Below the pieces are notes generated by a model. The model did not search any database, was not told the DNA's origin, and saw nothing but the letters and a program-made list of their open reading frames with translations. From Terriglobia bacterium (GTDB lineage: Bacteria; Acidobacteriota; Terriglobia; Terriglobales; Acidobacteriaceae), in assembly GCA_020072645.1 (NCBI GenBank), contig JAIQGK010000002.1, positions 1 to 64,000 of the forward strand: a DNA stretch of 64,000 bases, written 5' to 3'. The position numbers were made by a program, and so were the translations under genes. Shown piece by piece: positions 26,564-34,402 of the stretch (the first letter of the stretch is position 1; every line of letters begins with the position of its first letter).

Positions 26564-27001
26564 ATGACCAGCGCGGCGCTCGTGGTGGGATGCGGCAAGC
26601 TAAAAGTATGGAAGGCTAAACCCTGGCTTGGTGCTGTACCGGCCAAGGATGTGTATATCGGCCCGTTGTTTCGCTTATGTCGTCGATATGCCGAAATGCA
26701 CTATGCAAGTGATTGGTTTATCCTGTCAGCATTTTATGGGCTAGTGGTGCCGGAACAAGAGTTGTTGGATTACGACGTTACGTTCAATGGGCTGAACTCG
26801 TCTGTTATTGATCGAGACCGCTTATCAAAGCAGTCTGCTGCATTGCTGGATCGGTACGAAGTGATCGTCAGTTTGGCTGGCAAGGCTTACAATGAGCAGC
26901 TACGGAGGGCACTCCCTAGTTCAAAAGTCCTAGAATTACCGCTTCAGTCGAAGAGTTTATTCGAACGCATGAAGTGGCTCAAAGCGGCAACCACACCGTA
27001 A
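26564..27001 (+). CDS. DUF6884-like (YaaA/DpdC-related) protein
   Basis: I choose the ATG at 26564, which follows GTGAGG, over the upstream one at 26525; this gives 145 residues starting MTSAALVVGCGKLK. The motifs VGCGKLKVWKAKPW, DWFILSAFYGLVVPEQELLDYDVTF and VSLAGKAYNEQLRRALP match the DUF6884 pattern (LSA-YGL ... P-YD-T). Such proteins often accompany 7-deazaguanine transglycosylases, and the Dpd system has a YaaA-type component. It begins 5 bases after the TGT-like stop and ends the plus-strand operon, 6 bases from the convergent membrane-protein gene. Confidence 0.65.
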   Translation: MTSAALVVGCGKLKVWKAKPWLGAVPAKDVYIGPLFRLCRRYAEMHYASDWFILSAFYGLVVPEQELLDYDVTFNGLNSSVIDRDRLSKQSAALLDRYEVIVSLAGKAYNEQLRRALPSSKVLELPLQSKSLFERMKWLKAATTP

Positions 27002-27006
27002 AGGGG

Positions 27007-27555
27007 TTAAGCCGCTGCCGCAGTCGTTGGTTCGTTGAGCTTTGTAATGCTCCACCAAATGGCGACCATAACAAGCCACGAACACGTTAACTTGAGGATG
27101 GTGGCTCCGTCTATGCTAACGGGAGCATGGCATCTGGCAATCCAACCACAAGTCGCAACGGGCAGAAAAAATGCCAAGTTTCGCATCGATTCCCATCTCA
27201 AAGCCCTCCAGTGTGCCAAGCCAGCTAGGAATTTCAAAACGAAAAACAGGGAGAGTGTTGACAAAAACCATCGCGGATGATCTGGAATGGAGATTGCGGC
27301 TAAGTACCAGCAAATCAGAATCCCAATTTCAAGAATGAGGCCAAGAAATGACAGCGATCCCGGACGTTGGAATCTTGCAATCTGAGTCTCATATAAAAAA
27401 TAGTCCTCTAGGATGACCAGAATAAGAAATCCAACACTGTAGAATACGGGGTCCCATTGAAGATGATTCCCGTTTATCAATGGAAGCACAGCTGCGACGA
27501 CGATCGCGTACATGAAATCGACAAATACACGACGTGTGATTGGGGGATCAGGCAT
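27007..27555 (-). CDS. Membrane protein, about five transmembrane helices
   Basis: This 182-residue protein has hydrophobic segments at about 12-28 (FMYAIVVAAVLPLI), 38-52 (VFYSVGFLILVILEDYF), 70-90 (LSFLGLILEIGILICWYLAA), 97-112 (WFLSTLSLFFVLKFLAG) and 150-168 (TCSWLVMVAIWWSI). It is the last gene of the minus-strand operon with the queuosine-salvage-like hydrolase. It does not match the known queuosine-precursor transporter families (YhhQ/VUT, QueT) by eye. It could be a transporter, a sensor or a membrane-active effector; no function is claimed. Confidence 0.65.
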   Translation of the reverse strand: MPDPPITRRVFVDFMYAIVVAAVLPLINGNHLQWDPVFYSVGFLILVILEDYFLYETQIARFQRPGSLSFLGLILEIGILICWYLAAISIPDHPRWFLSTLSLFFVLKFLAGLAHWRALRWESMRNLAFFLPVATCGWIARCHAPVSIDGATILKLTCSWLVMVAIWWSITKLNEPTTAAAA

Positions 27556-27566
27556 TTATTCGACTC

Positions 27567-28541
27567 TTAGTAAGCGCTCGTTTTTGTAAGGTGGTGGGGC
27601 TCTTTAGCCCCCCGACCCAGGGACCACACTTTATAATCGATGTGAAGCATTGTCGGCGCCGGAGTGGACATCCGCTGCAACACCTGAAGAAGCTTCCACT
27701 GAACATTCTCGGTCTGAGCACGGATTTCCTGTTCTTCAATCGAGTCTTTCGGGATCAGGACTCGATCAATGATCTTACTCTGCAACTCTGGTGCGTAGCT
27801 CAGAATCCCAGCGTTATGTAATCCCCGCGGAACTGCATAATCGGCGATCGGTCCCAGATCTTCGAAGTCCGCAATTTGAGGAAGGACAGTCGATGCCGCT
27901 GCTCTTCCTTGGTACATCATTGGGAGCAGCTGGGCGCGTTTATGGAACTTGAGCACTGCATTAGTTCTCTTGTATACGCTCTCATCTCTGAAGGAGCTAA
28001 ACTGGCTGGTCAACCTGTCGACTATGCCATTTCCTCCAAATGCTCTGAATCTCGCTTCGATGAAAAGGTTAGAGAACTCGCCCCCGTAATGTGTTTCCAG
28101 AACTGCACCGATTTCATTGAGTATACGAAGCCTCTCATCCGCCATTGGAATCGGAACTTTGCCAGCAAAGATTTCGTCAAACTCTTTGCGATTTAGATTG
28201 CGGAGGAAACGCCCCTTTAGGACTTCCTTGCCTCTTTCCAGTGCACGCAAAATGCAGCCCCACATTGCGAAGGCCCCCTTCCAAATGCCCCCGTTGTATT
28301 CGATTTCAAATGATTTGTACGTGCTAAAGTCAGTAAAAGCAAAGTTGATGGAGTTTCCAACCCCGAGAAAGTTGGTGAACGTTTCGTCGTCGTCCGACGG
28401 AAAAACAGGCAGCCTCCAGTTCGGCAGTTCCAGCGGTTCTTTCGAAAGCTCTTCCGAAACTACCCGAAGCCGTTTTTCGTCGATGAAGACGCAGGTAGGT
28501 GAGCTCCAAATTGGCTCGAGAGTGCTAATGAATGGGTTCAT
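27567..28541 (-). CDS. Queuosine-salvage (DUF2419/Qng1)-like hydrolase
   Basis: The 324 residues match the Q_salvage family over most of their length: NSINFAFTDFSTYKSFEIEY and GGIWKGAFAMWGCILRALERG in the N-half, then IADYAVPRGLHNAGILSYAPEL, DSIEEQEIRAQTENVQWKLLQ and the terminal HIDYKVWSLGRGAKEPHHLTKTSAY. Family members cleave queuosine 5'-phosphate (an N-glycosidase) to free the queuine base. Encoded opposite a TGT-like enzyme, it could supply or remove the 7-deazaguanine base used there. The gene overlaps the PolX-like gene by 4 bp. The substrate in this variant is not known. Confidence 0.75.
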   Translation of the reverse strand: MNPFISTLEPIWSSPTCVFIDEKRLRVVSEELSKEPLELPNWRLPVFPSDDDETFTNFLGVGNSINFAFTDFSTYKSFEIEYNGGIWKGAFAMWGCILRALERGKEVLKGRFLRNLNRKEFDEIFAGKVPIPMADERLRILNEIGAVLETHYGGEFSNLFIEARFRAFGGNGIVDRLTSQFSSFRDESVYKRTNAVLKFHKRAQLLPMMYQGRAAASTVLPQIADFEDLGPIADYAVPRGLHNAGILSYAPELQSKIIDRVLIPKDSIEEQEIRAQTENVQWKLLQVLQRMSTPAPTMLHIDYKVWSLGRGAKEPHHLTKTSAY

Positions 28542-29125
28542 CTTAACCCACGACCTCCTTTGGGATTCTGGCGAAGCTCAGGCGGCGGTAGATTGAGGCC
28601 TAATGCCTGGAAGATGCTCTCTTCGGATTCTGAAGCAATCATCCGCCCCCCTCGGAAGAGTCCGGAACCATCGGCTTTGAGTTGCATGCCGAGATCCTTC
28701 GCTCGAGTGCAAAGAAAAATGTTGTGCTCGCGAGAACCAGTTCTTATAAGCAGCAGGGTTGCCCAAGTCTCAGGGGAAGCAACGTAGAAATCAACCGTTA
28801 TATGATGGCCGCAGAGTTGGAAGCGCACTGCCTTCTCACCTCGCTGGATGAGGTCTATTTTGCCGCTCGAAGCAAGCTCATCGAGTACCCTGTCAACCTC
28901 AGAGACCTGCTCGGGATCACCAAACAATGTTCTCGGTGGAACGGTCGTGAAACGAGGAATAGCAATGATGTCAAGGTCATGAACTACTTTGCACCGCCGC
29001 CGTACCGAACCTGCGACCGCAATCCGGTCGACCGCGCCAGCAAAAAGCTCACACACTTCTGTACCGAGCCGCTCACCAATCGACAACGGGAAAGAGTGGG
29101 GCTTTGTGGTTTTCGTGTCATTCAT
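28538..29125 (-). CDS. PolX-type nucleotidyltransferase
   Basis: This 195-residue protein corresponds to the palm and thumb of family X DNA polymerase: VAGSVRRRCKVVHDLDIIAI (GS helix motif plus two catalytic Asp) and ITVDFYVASPETWATLLLIRTGS with the third Asp, then the thumb FLCTRAKDLGMQLKADGSGLF and SESEESIFQALGL. The 8-kDa N-terminal domain, helix-hairpin-helix and PHP exonuclease are all absent. It is thus a stand-alone catalytic core. It overlaps both neighbours by 4 bp, between the Trm1-like methyltransferase and the salvage-like hydrolase. A role in nucleotide addition to RNA or DNA within the island is inferred. Confidence 0.8.
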   Translation of the reverse strand: MNDTKTTKPHSFPLSIGERLGTEVCELFAGAVDRIAVAGSVRRRCKVVHDLDIIAIPRFTTVPPRTLFGDPEQVSEVDRVLDELASSGKIDLIQRGEKAVRFQLCGHHITVDFYVASPETWATLLLIRTGSREHNIFLCTRAKDLGMQLKADGSGLFRGGRMIASESEESIFQALGLNLPPPELRQNPKGGRGLR

Positions 29126-29814
29126 GATGTGCTTTGTGCCGCTTTGGCGGCTTCCTCAAACCAACCAAGGTATCGGCTTCGGGTCTGCAGTCGAGAGAGA
29201 CTTTGGCGGACGTTCGTCGGGCCAAGAACTACTCGCGTCAAGACCGGGCTTGTAAAAAAGTGAATTAAGTCCAAGTCGTTCCCCCGTCTCAAGGACTTGA
29301 GCAGGAATGGGATCCATATCTGCTCAGCCCAAAACACTGACCGCCTCCCTGAGTATAAGCGGGAGGTAGGCAGTTCGGGAATATCCAATCCTCGCACGAC
29401 ACGTTGAATTTGCCCAGAGGATATCAGTAGAAGTCCCTCTGGAGAACGTAAGCGACGGGCATGCTCTAACTGAGAATAACAATTGCCGCAAGGATCCAGA
29501 TCGATCAAATCGAAGGAGCGTGCACTTAGTGAAGGCATGAGTGATAAATTGTCGCAATATGCAACCGCTAGCTTACGGGTGCGCCTGAGTGTCAGGAGAG
29601 TTTCTACCGCCTCTCTGTTCTTATCGATCGCAACAATCAGTTTGGCGTATTTGGCAAAGATACGCGTGCTGGTGCCATCTCCTGCGAATGCATCCAACAC
29701 CCTTTCGGGCCGCAGCGCCTTGGCAATAATTTGATTGATGCGAAGCTTCTCTGATTCGATCGGATTCATCCGAGCGTATTGGTAAAGGCTGGTTTTGCGT
29801 GGCAGTCGTGGCAT
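29122..29814 (-). CDS. Trm1-like SAM-dependent methyltransferase
   Basis: This 230-residue protein has SAM motif I ERVLDAFAGDGTSTRIFAK (about 37-55), acidic motif II LIVAIDKN, and motif IV DLIDLDPCGNCYSQLEHA, which resembles the DLDPFGSP motif of Trm1 N2-guanosine tRNA methyltransferases. GLLLISSGQIQ follows as in that family. It is shorter than Trm1, lacking its C-terminal domain. It is the first gene of the four-gene minus-strand operon and overlaps the PolX-like gene. The target (tRNA, other RNA or DNA guanine) is unknown; methylation of a guanine derivative would fit the 7-deazaguanine theme. Confidence 0.7.
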   Translation of the reverse strand: MPRLPRKTSLYQYARMNPIESEKLRINQIIAKALRPERVLDAFAGDGTSTRIFAKYAKLIVAIDKNREAVETLLTLRRTRKLAVAYCDNLSLMPSLSARSFDLIDLDPCGNCYSQLEHARRLRSPEGLLLISSGQIQRVVRGLDIPELPTSRLYSGRRSVFWAEQIWIPFLLKSLRRGNDLDLIHFFTSPVLTRVVLGPTNVRQSLSRLQTRSRYLGWFEEAAKAAQSTS

Positions 29815-30213
29815 TTATCTTGTTACGAACTATAGAGTAGGGAGTATAGCGCATATATGATCAGGAAAAACTAACGCAAATTTTCATCTCATGGCATCTT
29901 TGTGGGTTCTTTACATGATGGAGGAGGCGGGAACACCCTGTATTCAGCTTTTGCACGACGGATTGGAAGCCTATCGCCGGCCATCAACGCTGCCGGTTGC
30001 CTCACGGGGAAATAACGGCCCAGCTAGAGCGCTACCGGGTTGTCATCGAATTGCAGTAGATTATTCTCAACGATGTTAAGTTGGCACCCTTTTACTGCTC
30101 ATTACAGTCAAGTGCCACGAGCTTATGATCCCCTCTGTGTCTGAGATTTGGGAAGTCGATACGGCCCGGCGAAGACCCGGGCTGTTATCGTCAATAACAT
30201 CCAGCAGACAAGG
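29815..30213. other. Intergenic boundary between two cargo blocks
   Basis: About 400 bases without a credible gene. It should hold the promoter for the minus-strand methyltransferase operon near 29820-29870, which is AT-rich. To the right the base composition turns visibly more G+C-rich, so an edge between separately acquired cargo blocks probably lies here. Confidence 0.4.
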
Positions 30214-30405
30214 ATGCATTTCATGTGGGCATTTGGATACGGCTCATTGATGTGGGACGGTTGGGAGAAGCAATTCGGCTTGTCTGCGACGGCCGGTTGC
30301 GGTGCTGCATGGGCATTGAAGTTGGGAAGATCGCTCCTTTCCAAGCCTTTGAATGCACAGCAATTATTACACCAAGTTGACGCACGCGAGCCATCCATTC
30401 TCTGA
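30214..30405 (+). pseudogene. Remnant of a gamma-glutamylcyclotransferase-like gene
   Basis: An in-frame piece reads MWAFGYGSLMWDGWEKQFG, the hallmark start of ChaC/GGCT-like proteins (FGYGSLMWD). Shifting one base after it gives CLRRPVAVLHGH, again as in the family, before a stop. The rest is lost. It is a short decayed N-terminal fragment. Confidence 0.55.
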
Positions 30406-30414
30406 GGTGAAGTA

Positions 30415-31713
30415 GTGTGGAGTAGAAGAACGGATTTTCTCGAAACACAGCGTGGTCAGGCTTGGGCTTGGCGATATCGCCAACGCAGATGTGTTCATTT
30501 GGAAGTCGATGGATGTCTGGAAAGCAAGACCAGTTCTTCCGATGCGAGCCGGGCACAATTCCAGAAGGAAATCGCCCAGCAGATGCTAAGACAAGGAAGA
30601 CATCGCGCGTTCCGCGTTCCGGTCATTCTGCAAATGGACTTCGACCCGGCACTGGACTCTCCACCTCCCGCGATCTACAGCTTGGCGAAGCATTATCTCG
30701 ATCTGCTCCAGGAGCCAATGGCCAGCTCCAGACTCCAGGGGGCGCGCATTCTCCTTGCTGATGACCGTCTGGTGAAGTTATTGATTTGCAACTATCATCT
30801 CCACGGATCAGGTCGCGGCGTCCGGATCCGCGTTGCCACCTTGAACGATTTTGTCCTTAACCTTGAGCTCTACGAGCGGATTATCAACGGCAATTTTAGC
30901 GATGGATCAAGGCACTACGGCGATAAGGACAGATCAAAACGTCTCTACTCTAACCCGGATGATGCGATAGACGACTACCAGGACCATCTCGCCAAGAGAG
31001 AAACGTATTTCGCCGAAGGTCGGGGAGAAATGTGGGAGCGCTTCCACCTTATGAACAAGCGGCGTTTACAGGAAAAGTTTCTCAAAGACCATCAACCGAG
31101 TCCTGACCAGTTGGCATCGGTATTCCGTCGTTCGAGGTTCGGCAAGTCGCGGCTGCGAAAGTTCGACGAACTGCTGAATGCCGCATCCCGCAATCTGCTT
31201 ATGCAAGCTCTCGTGAGCATTGACTTAGGAACGCCCGCTGCCAAGAGCGGTGAGACCAAGGTTTTCAAGAACAGCGTGCATCAGGCGCTTGCGGCGCTAC
31301 GTAAAAAACGACATTACATGTTCCCGCTGCTGACAACAGCGGGAGTCACAATTATCCACGTTCCCGCGAAGAAATCCCAAGGCATCGATCTCGACAACTT
31401 GGCTCGAAAAATCATTCCGCTCGTTCACGCCGAGCTTAATCCTCCCGCCACGCTCTTGCATGCACTTACTCCACTCGAGCGGGAAGGGGCGGACGATCCG
31501 TTCTTCGAACGGGAACTGGCCGCGCTTAAACGCGTTCCCAAGGATCATGTTACGCGTTACCAGGTCTTGGAATTGCCACGGACGGCGAGAGATGCGGAAG
31601 CCGGAAGCGTGCGACTTGTGCTGCACAGTGGCACCCGAGAAGGGTCGGGGCCCTGGGATGACTGCGATAAGGTCATACGGGAGTGGGAGTCCGACTTGGG
31701 TCGCGGCTATTGA
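30415..31713 (+). CDS. RusA-like nuclease-fold protein
   Basis: This 432-residue protein starts with GTG. Two segments recall RusA-type Holliday-junction resolvases: VPVILQMDFD...IYSLAKHYLDLL...ILLADDRLVKLLICNYHL (about 70-128, acidic DD before the Lys-rich strand) and GIDLDNLARKIIPLVHAEL (about 323-341, the DLDN motif). It may thus be a split or duplicated RusA-like domain with an inserted helical region. RusA-like folds cut branched DNA. It lies 84 bp upstream of the GHKL ATPase gene on the same strand, so the three genes 30415-35470 may form one operon. The family call is moderate. Confidence 0.5.
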   Translation: MWSRRTDFLETQRGQAWAWRYRQRRCVHLEVDGCLESKTSSSDASRAQFQKEIAQQMLRQGRHRAFRVPVILQMDFDPALDSPPPAIYSLAKHYLDLLQEPMASSRLQGARILLADDRLVKLLICNYHLHGSGRGVRIRVATLNDFVLNLELYERIINGNFSDGSRHYGDKDRSKRLYSNPDDAIDDYQDHLAKRETYFAEGRGEMWERFHLMNKRRLQEKFLKDHQPSPDQLASVFRRSRFGKSRLRKFDELLNAASRNLLMQALVSIDLGTPAAKSGETKVFKNSVHQALAALRKKRHYMFPLLTTAGVTIIHVPAKKSQGIDLDNLARKIIPLVHAELNPPATLLHALTPLEREGADDPFFERELAALKRVPKDHVTRYQVLELPRTARDAEAGSVRLVLHSGTREGSGPWDDCDKVIREWESDLGRGY

Positions 31714-31797
31714 GAGAGGGGCGCGGCTCTGAACGGCTTTGAAATCTTGAGTTCCGTCACGATCCTTGAATGTTGGGGCGTTTCTCGTTCCTAATCC

Positions 31798-34398
31798 GTG
31801 AAGGCGACTTCATGGGAGTGCCTTTTAGAACTCCGTATCTCGGGAAGGTATGTTCCCGTACACTTGATTCGAGAGGATCGGTCGTCCGTGTCATATAGAG
31901 AGAGATTCTCGGCTTCGGAGCAGAAGGCGCACAACCGCTTCATCGCGACGAAAATCCATCAGGAAATGTCGAAGCTCCGTGCCGGTGTGGAGGCATCGCC
32001 GACGACACCAAAGCGCTGGGTTTGGGAGTTGATCCAGAATGCCAAGGACGTGAATATCGGAGGTAGGGTTCGTGTGCGTATTGATGTGGACCTGGATGAC
32101 CCGGATGCCCACGTCACCTTCAGCCACAACGGAGGCGCGTTCTCTGCGGAGAATATTCGTTTCCTTATCGAGCAAGTCTCATCGAAGGACCGGACGACTG
32201 ACAGCACAGGACGGCCGACAACAACCGGGAGGTTCGGCACGGGATTTCTCACCACCCACCTGTTGTCCGAAAACGTCTTGGTCAATGGCGTCGTGAAGGA
32301 ACCGGGCTTGACGCCCAGGAAGTTCGAGCTTTCGCTTGATCGCAGCGGAAGCGAGTTGGAAGAGATCATCGCTGCTGTAGAAGCCGCGAAAGGCTCGATG
32401 GAAGACTTGGATGATAGACCGCCCTATAGGGGATATGCCGACGACAAATTCAATACGTCCTTCCGCTATGAGTTAACTGACAAGACGGGCAAGAAGGTAG
32501 CGCACGCGGGTTTGAAAGACCTCGACATCTGCCTCCCGTACACGCTCGCATTCGTGCGGGAGATCGAAAGCGTCGAGTACCCGGACCATCTGGTGAGCCT
32601 CCAGGAACCCGACGGCGAAAGCGTAGATGGCGAGGTGCAATTCCTTTCCGTAACCACCGCGGACTCCGAAGGAGACACCGAAACCTATTCCATCGCGGTG
32701 CTGAGCGACGACCTGACTACGATCGCCATACCGGTCGAGCACACGGAAGACGGCGTCCGAATCCTCTCGCTTGGCCCCGAGGTACCCCGATTGTTCTGCG
32801 ATTTTCCGCTCCTGGGAACCGAATCCTTTCCGTTCCCGGTGATCATCAACAACCCGACTTTCAATCCGACCGAACCACGGGACGGCGTATTCCTCACCAA
32901 GAGCGAGCGGTCCGCTGCTCAGAGCGACCATAACCGGGCCATCATCAAAGAAGCGCTCGTTCTATATCTTTCGCTGCTCGATTACGCGTCGGCAGCCGAC
33001 TGGCAAGATCTGTACCTCCTTGCTGCCGCAAAGCCAATGCCGGCGTTCATCTGGGCCGATCAGGACTGGTACAAGTCCGAGATCCTCAAGCCCATGCAGA
33101 CCGCCCTCCTGCGCACCAAGATCGTGCGAACTGCAGCGGACACCATGGCTCCAATCCATTCGCCTGACGGCAGCAATATCTGGTTTCCGAGTAATCCCAA
33201 CAAAGAAATCCGGCGTCGCATTTGGCGCTGCTGCAAGCCATGGATTCCCAACCAGCTGCCTGCACAATCGGATGTTGAAGTGTGGTATGACATCATCTGG
33301 CCCGACTGCAACAAACTGACCCTAGATCAGGTCGCCATCTTCATCGAAGACGACGGAACGATCGAAACGCTAGCAGGCGAACTATCGGACGAAAAAGAAG
33401 TCCACGAGTGGCTCAATGACTTCTACGCGACCTTGAAACTCAGCGAGCCCGACTTCCATGCGGTGGTCACCAAACGGCGCATCTTCCCGAACCAGAACGG
33501 CACGTTCAAGAAAAAAGCCGAACTCTCCCGGGACGCTGGCGACATCGACACCGCGCTATTGGACATCCTCAAGCTCCTAGGAAACGACCTACGCGATCAC
33601 CTTCTCGCTGCGGAGATCGACACGGACCTTGATGATCTTTCCCAAAGAGACGGAAGCTTCGTCGTCAAGGAAATCACGGCAACGGTCGAAAGACTCATCA
33701 ATGATCGGAATGCCATGAACCGCTTTCGGCCCGCACTCTCCGGACTCCTGCTGTGGTTCCGCGACAACCCGTCAAGTGCCAAAAAGCTCTTCTCCATGCT
33801 GTATGAGAACAAACACAGGCTCTATGACGACGAGGAGATCCTCGACAACATCAAACACGCGGATCAACTCAAGCAACTCTTGAGCCGCTACAACGTGAAG
33901 AGCGTTGACGAGCTCCAAGCCGTCATCGAACAGCACACCGCGGCCTCTGAGCTCTTGCCCGTCACGCAGCAGATCATTGCGAGCCTAGGAATCACCTCAA
34001 TAGAAGAATGGACCAAAGCGCTCGAAGACAAAAACCTGGCCGCCCTCTTCTCCCACGAGTCCACGCCAACGCCCGACATGTTCATTTACGCGCAATCGCT
34101 GATTCAGAGGGCCAAAGATCGCGTGATGGCCCACTTATCGACGCTTGAGGAATATGACCTCACCGATCTCGACGAGACGGCGGACACCGTCCTCGCAGGA
34201 GTCAAGAAGGACGACCGGGATGTAACTATCGTCGTCAGACCAGCATACGATGGCACGGTGATCATCTACTACCAATCGGAACGAGACGTGCTGGACTTCG
34301 TAGACCATGAACTCTGGGTAGATACCGGAAGGGACGTCCGGCGCATCACCTTCGGCCACATCCTGAAGAAGACGGACATCCGACGCTTCCCGATATAA
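31798..34398 (+). CDS. GHKL (HSP90-like) ATPase protein
   Basis: The 866-residue reading begins at a GTG; a later start near VSYRERFSASEQ (about 31891) is equally possible. The N-terminal domain has GHKL motifs: VWELIQNAKDV (N box, about 75), TFSHNGGAFS (G1, with His for the usual Asp, about 108) and GRFGTGFLTTHLL (G2, about 144). A beta-rich middle domain and a long helical C-terminal half follow. Similar stand-alone HSP90-like ATPases occur in bacterial defence loci. The next gene starts 5 bases after its stop, so it works with the AlbA/HEPN-like protein, probably as sensor. Confidence 0.7.
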   Translation: MKATSWECLLELRISGRYVPVHLIREDRSSVSYRERFSASEQKAHNRFIATKIHQEMSKLRAGVEASPTTPKRWVWELIQNAKDVNIGGRVRVRIDVDLDDPDAHVTFSHNGGAFSAENIRFLIEQVSSKDRTTDSTGRPTTTGRFGTGFLTTHLLSENVLVNGVVKEPGLTPRKFELSLDRSGSELEEIIAAVEAAKGSMEDLDDRPPYRGYADDKFNTSFRYELTDKTGKKVAHAGLKDLDICLPYTLAFVREIESVEYPDHLVSLQEPDGESVDGEVQFLSVTTADSEGDTETYSIAVLSDDLTTIAIPVEHTEDGVRILSLGPEVPRLFCDFPLLGTESFPFPVIINNPTFNPTEPRDGVFLTKSERSAAQSDHNRAIIKEALVLYLSLLDYASAADWQDLYLLAAAKPMPAFIWADQDWYKSEILKPMQTALLRTKIVRTAADTMAPIHSPDGSNIWFPSNPNKEIRRRIWRCCKPWIPNQLPAQSDVEVWYDIIWPDCNKLTLDQVAIFIEDDGTIETLAGELSDEKEVHEWLNDFYATLKLSEPDFHAVVTKRRIFPNQNGTFKKKAELSRDAGDIDTALLDILKLLGNDLRDHLLAAEIDTDLDDLSQRDGSFVVKEITATVERLINDRNAMNRFRPALSGLLLWFRDNPSSAKKLFSMLYENKHRLYDDEEILDNIKHADQLKQLLSRYNVKSVDELQAVIEQHTAASELLPVTQQIIASLGITSIEEWTKALEDKNLAALFSHESTPTPDMFIYAQSLIQRAKDRVMAHLSTLEEYDLTDLDETADTVLAGVKKDDRDVTIVVRPAYDGTVIIYYQSERDVLDFVDHELWVDTGRDVRRITFGHILKKTDIRRFPI

Positions 34399-34402
34399 CG
34401 CC

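Noticed and set aside
27007-27555. Membrane protein as a YhhQ/QueT-type queuosine transporter
   Set aside because: The number of helices and sequence do not match these families; only context suggests it.
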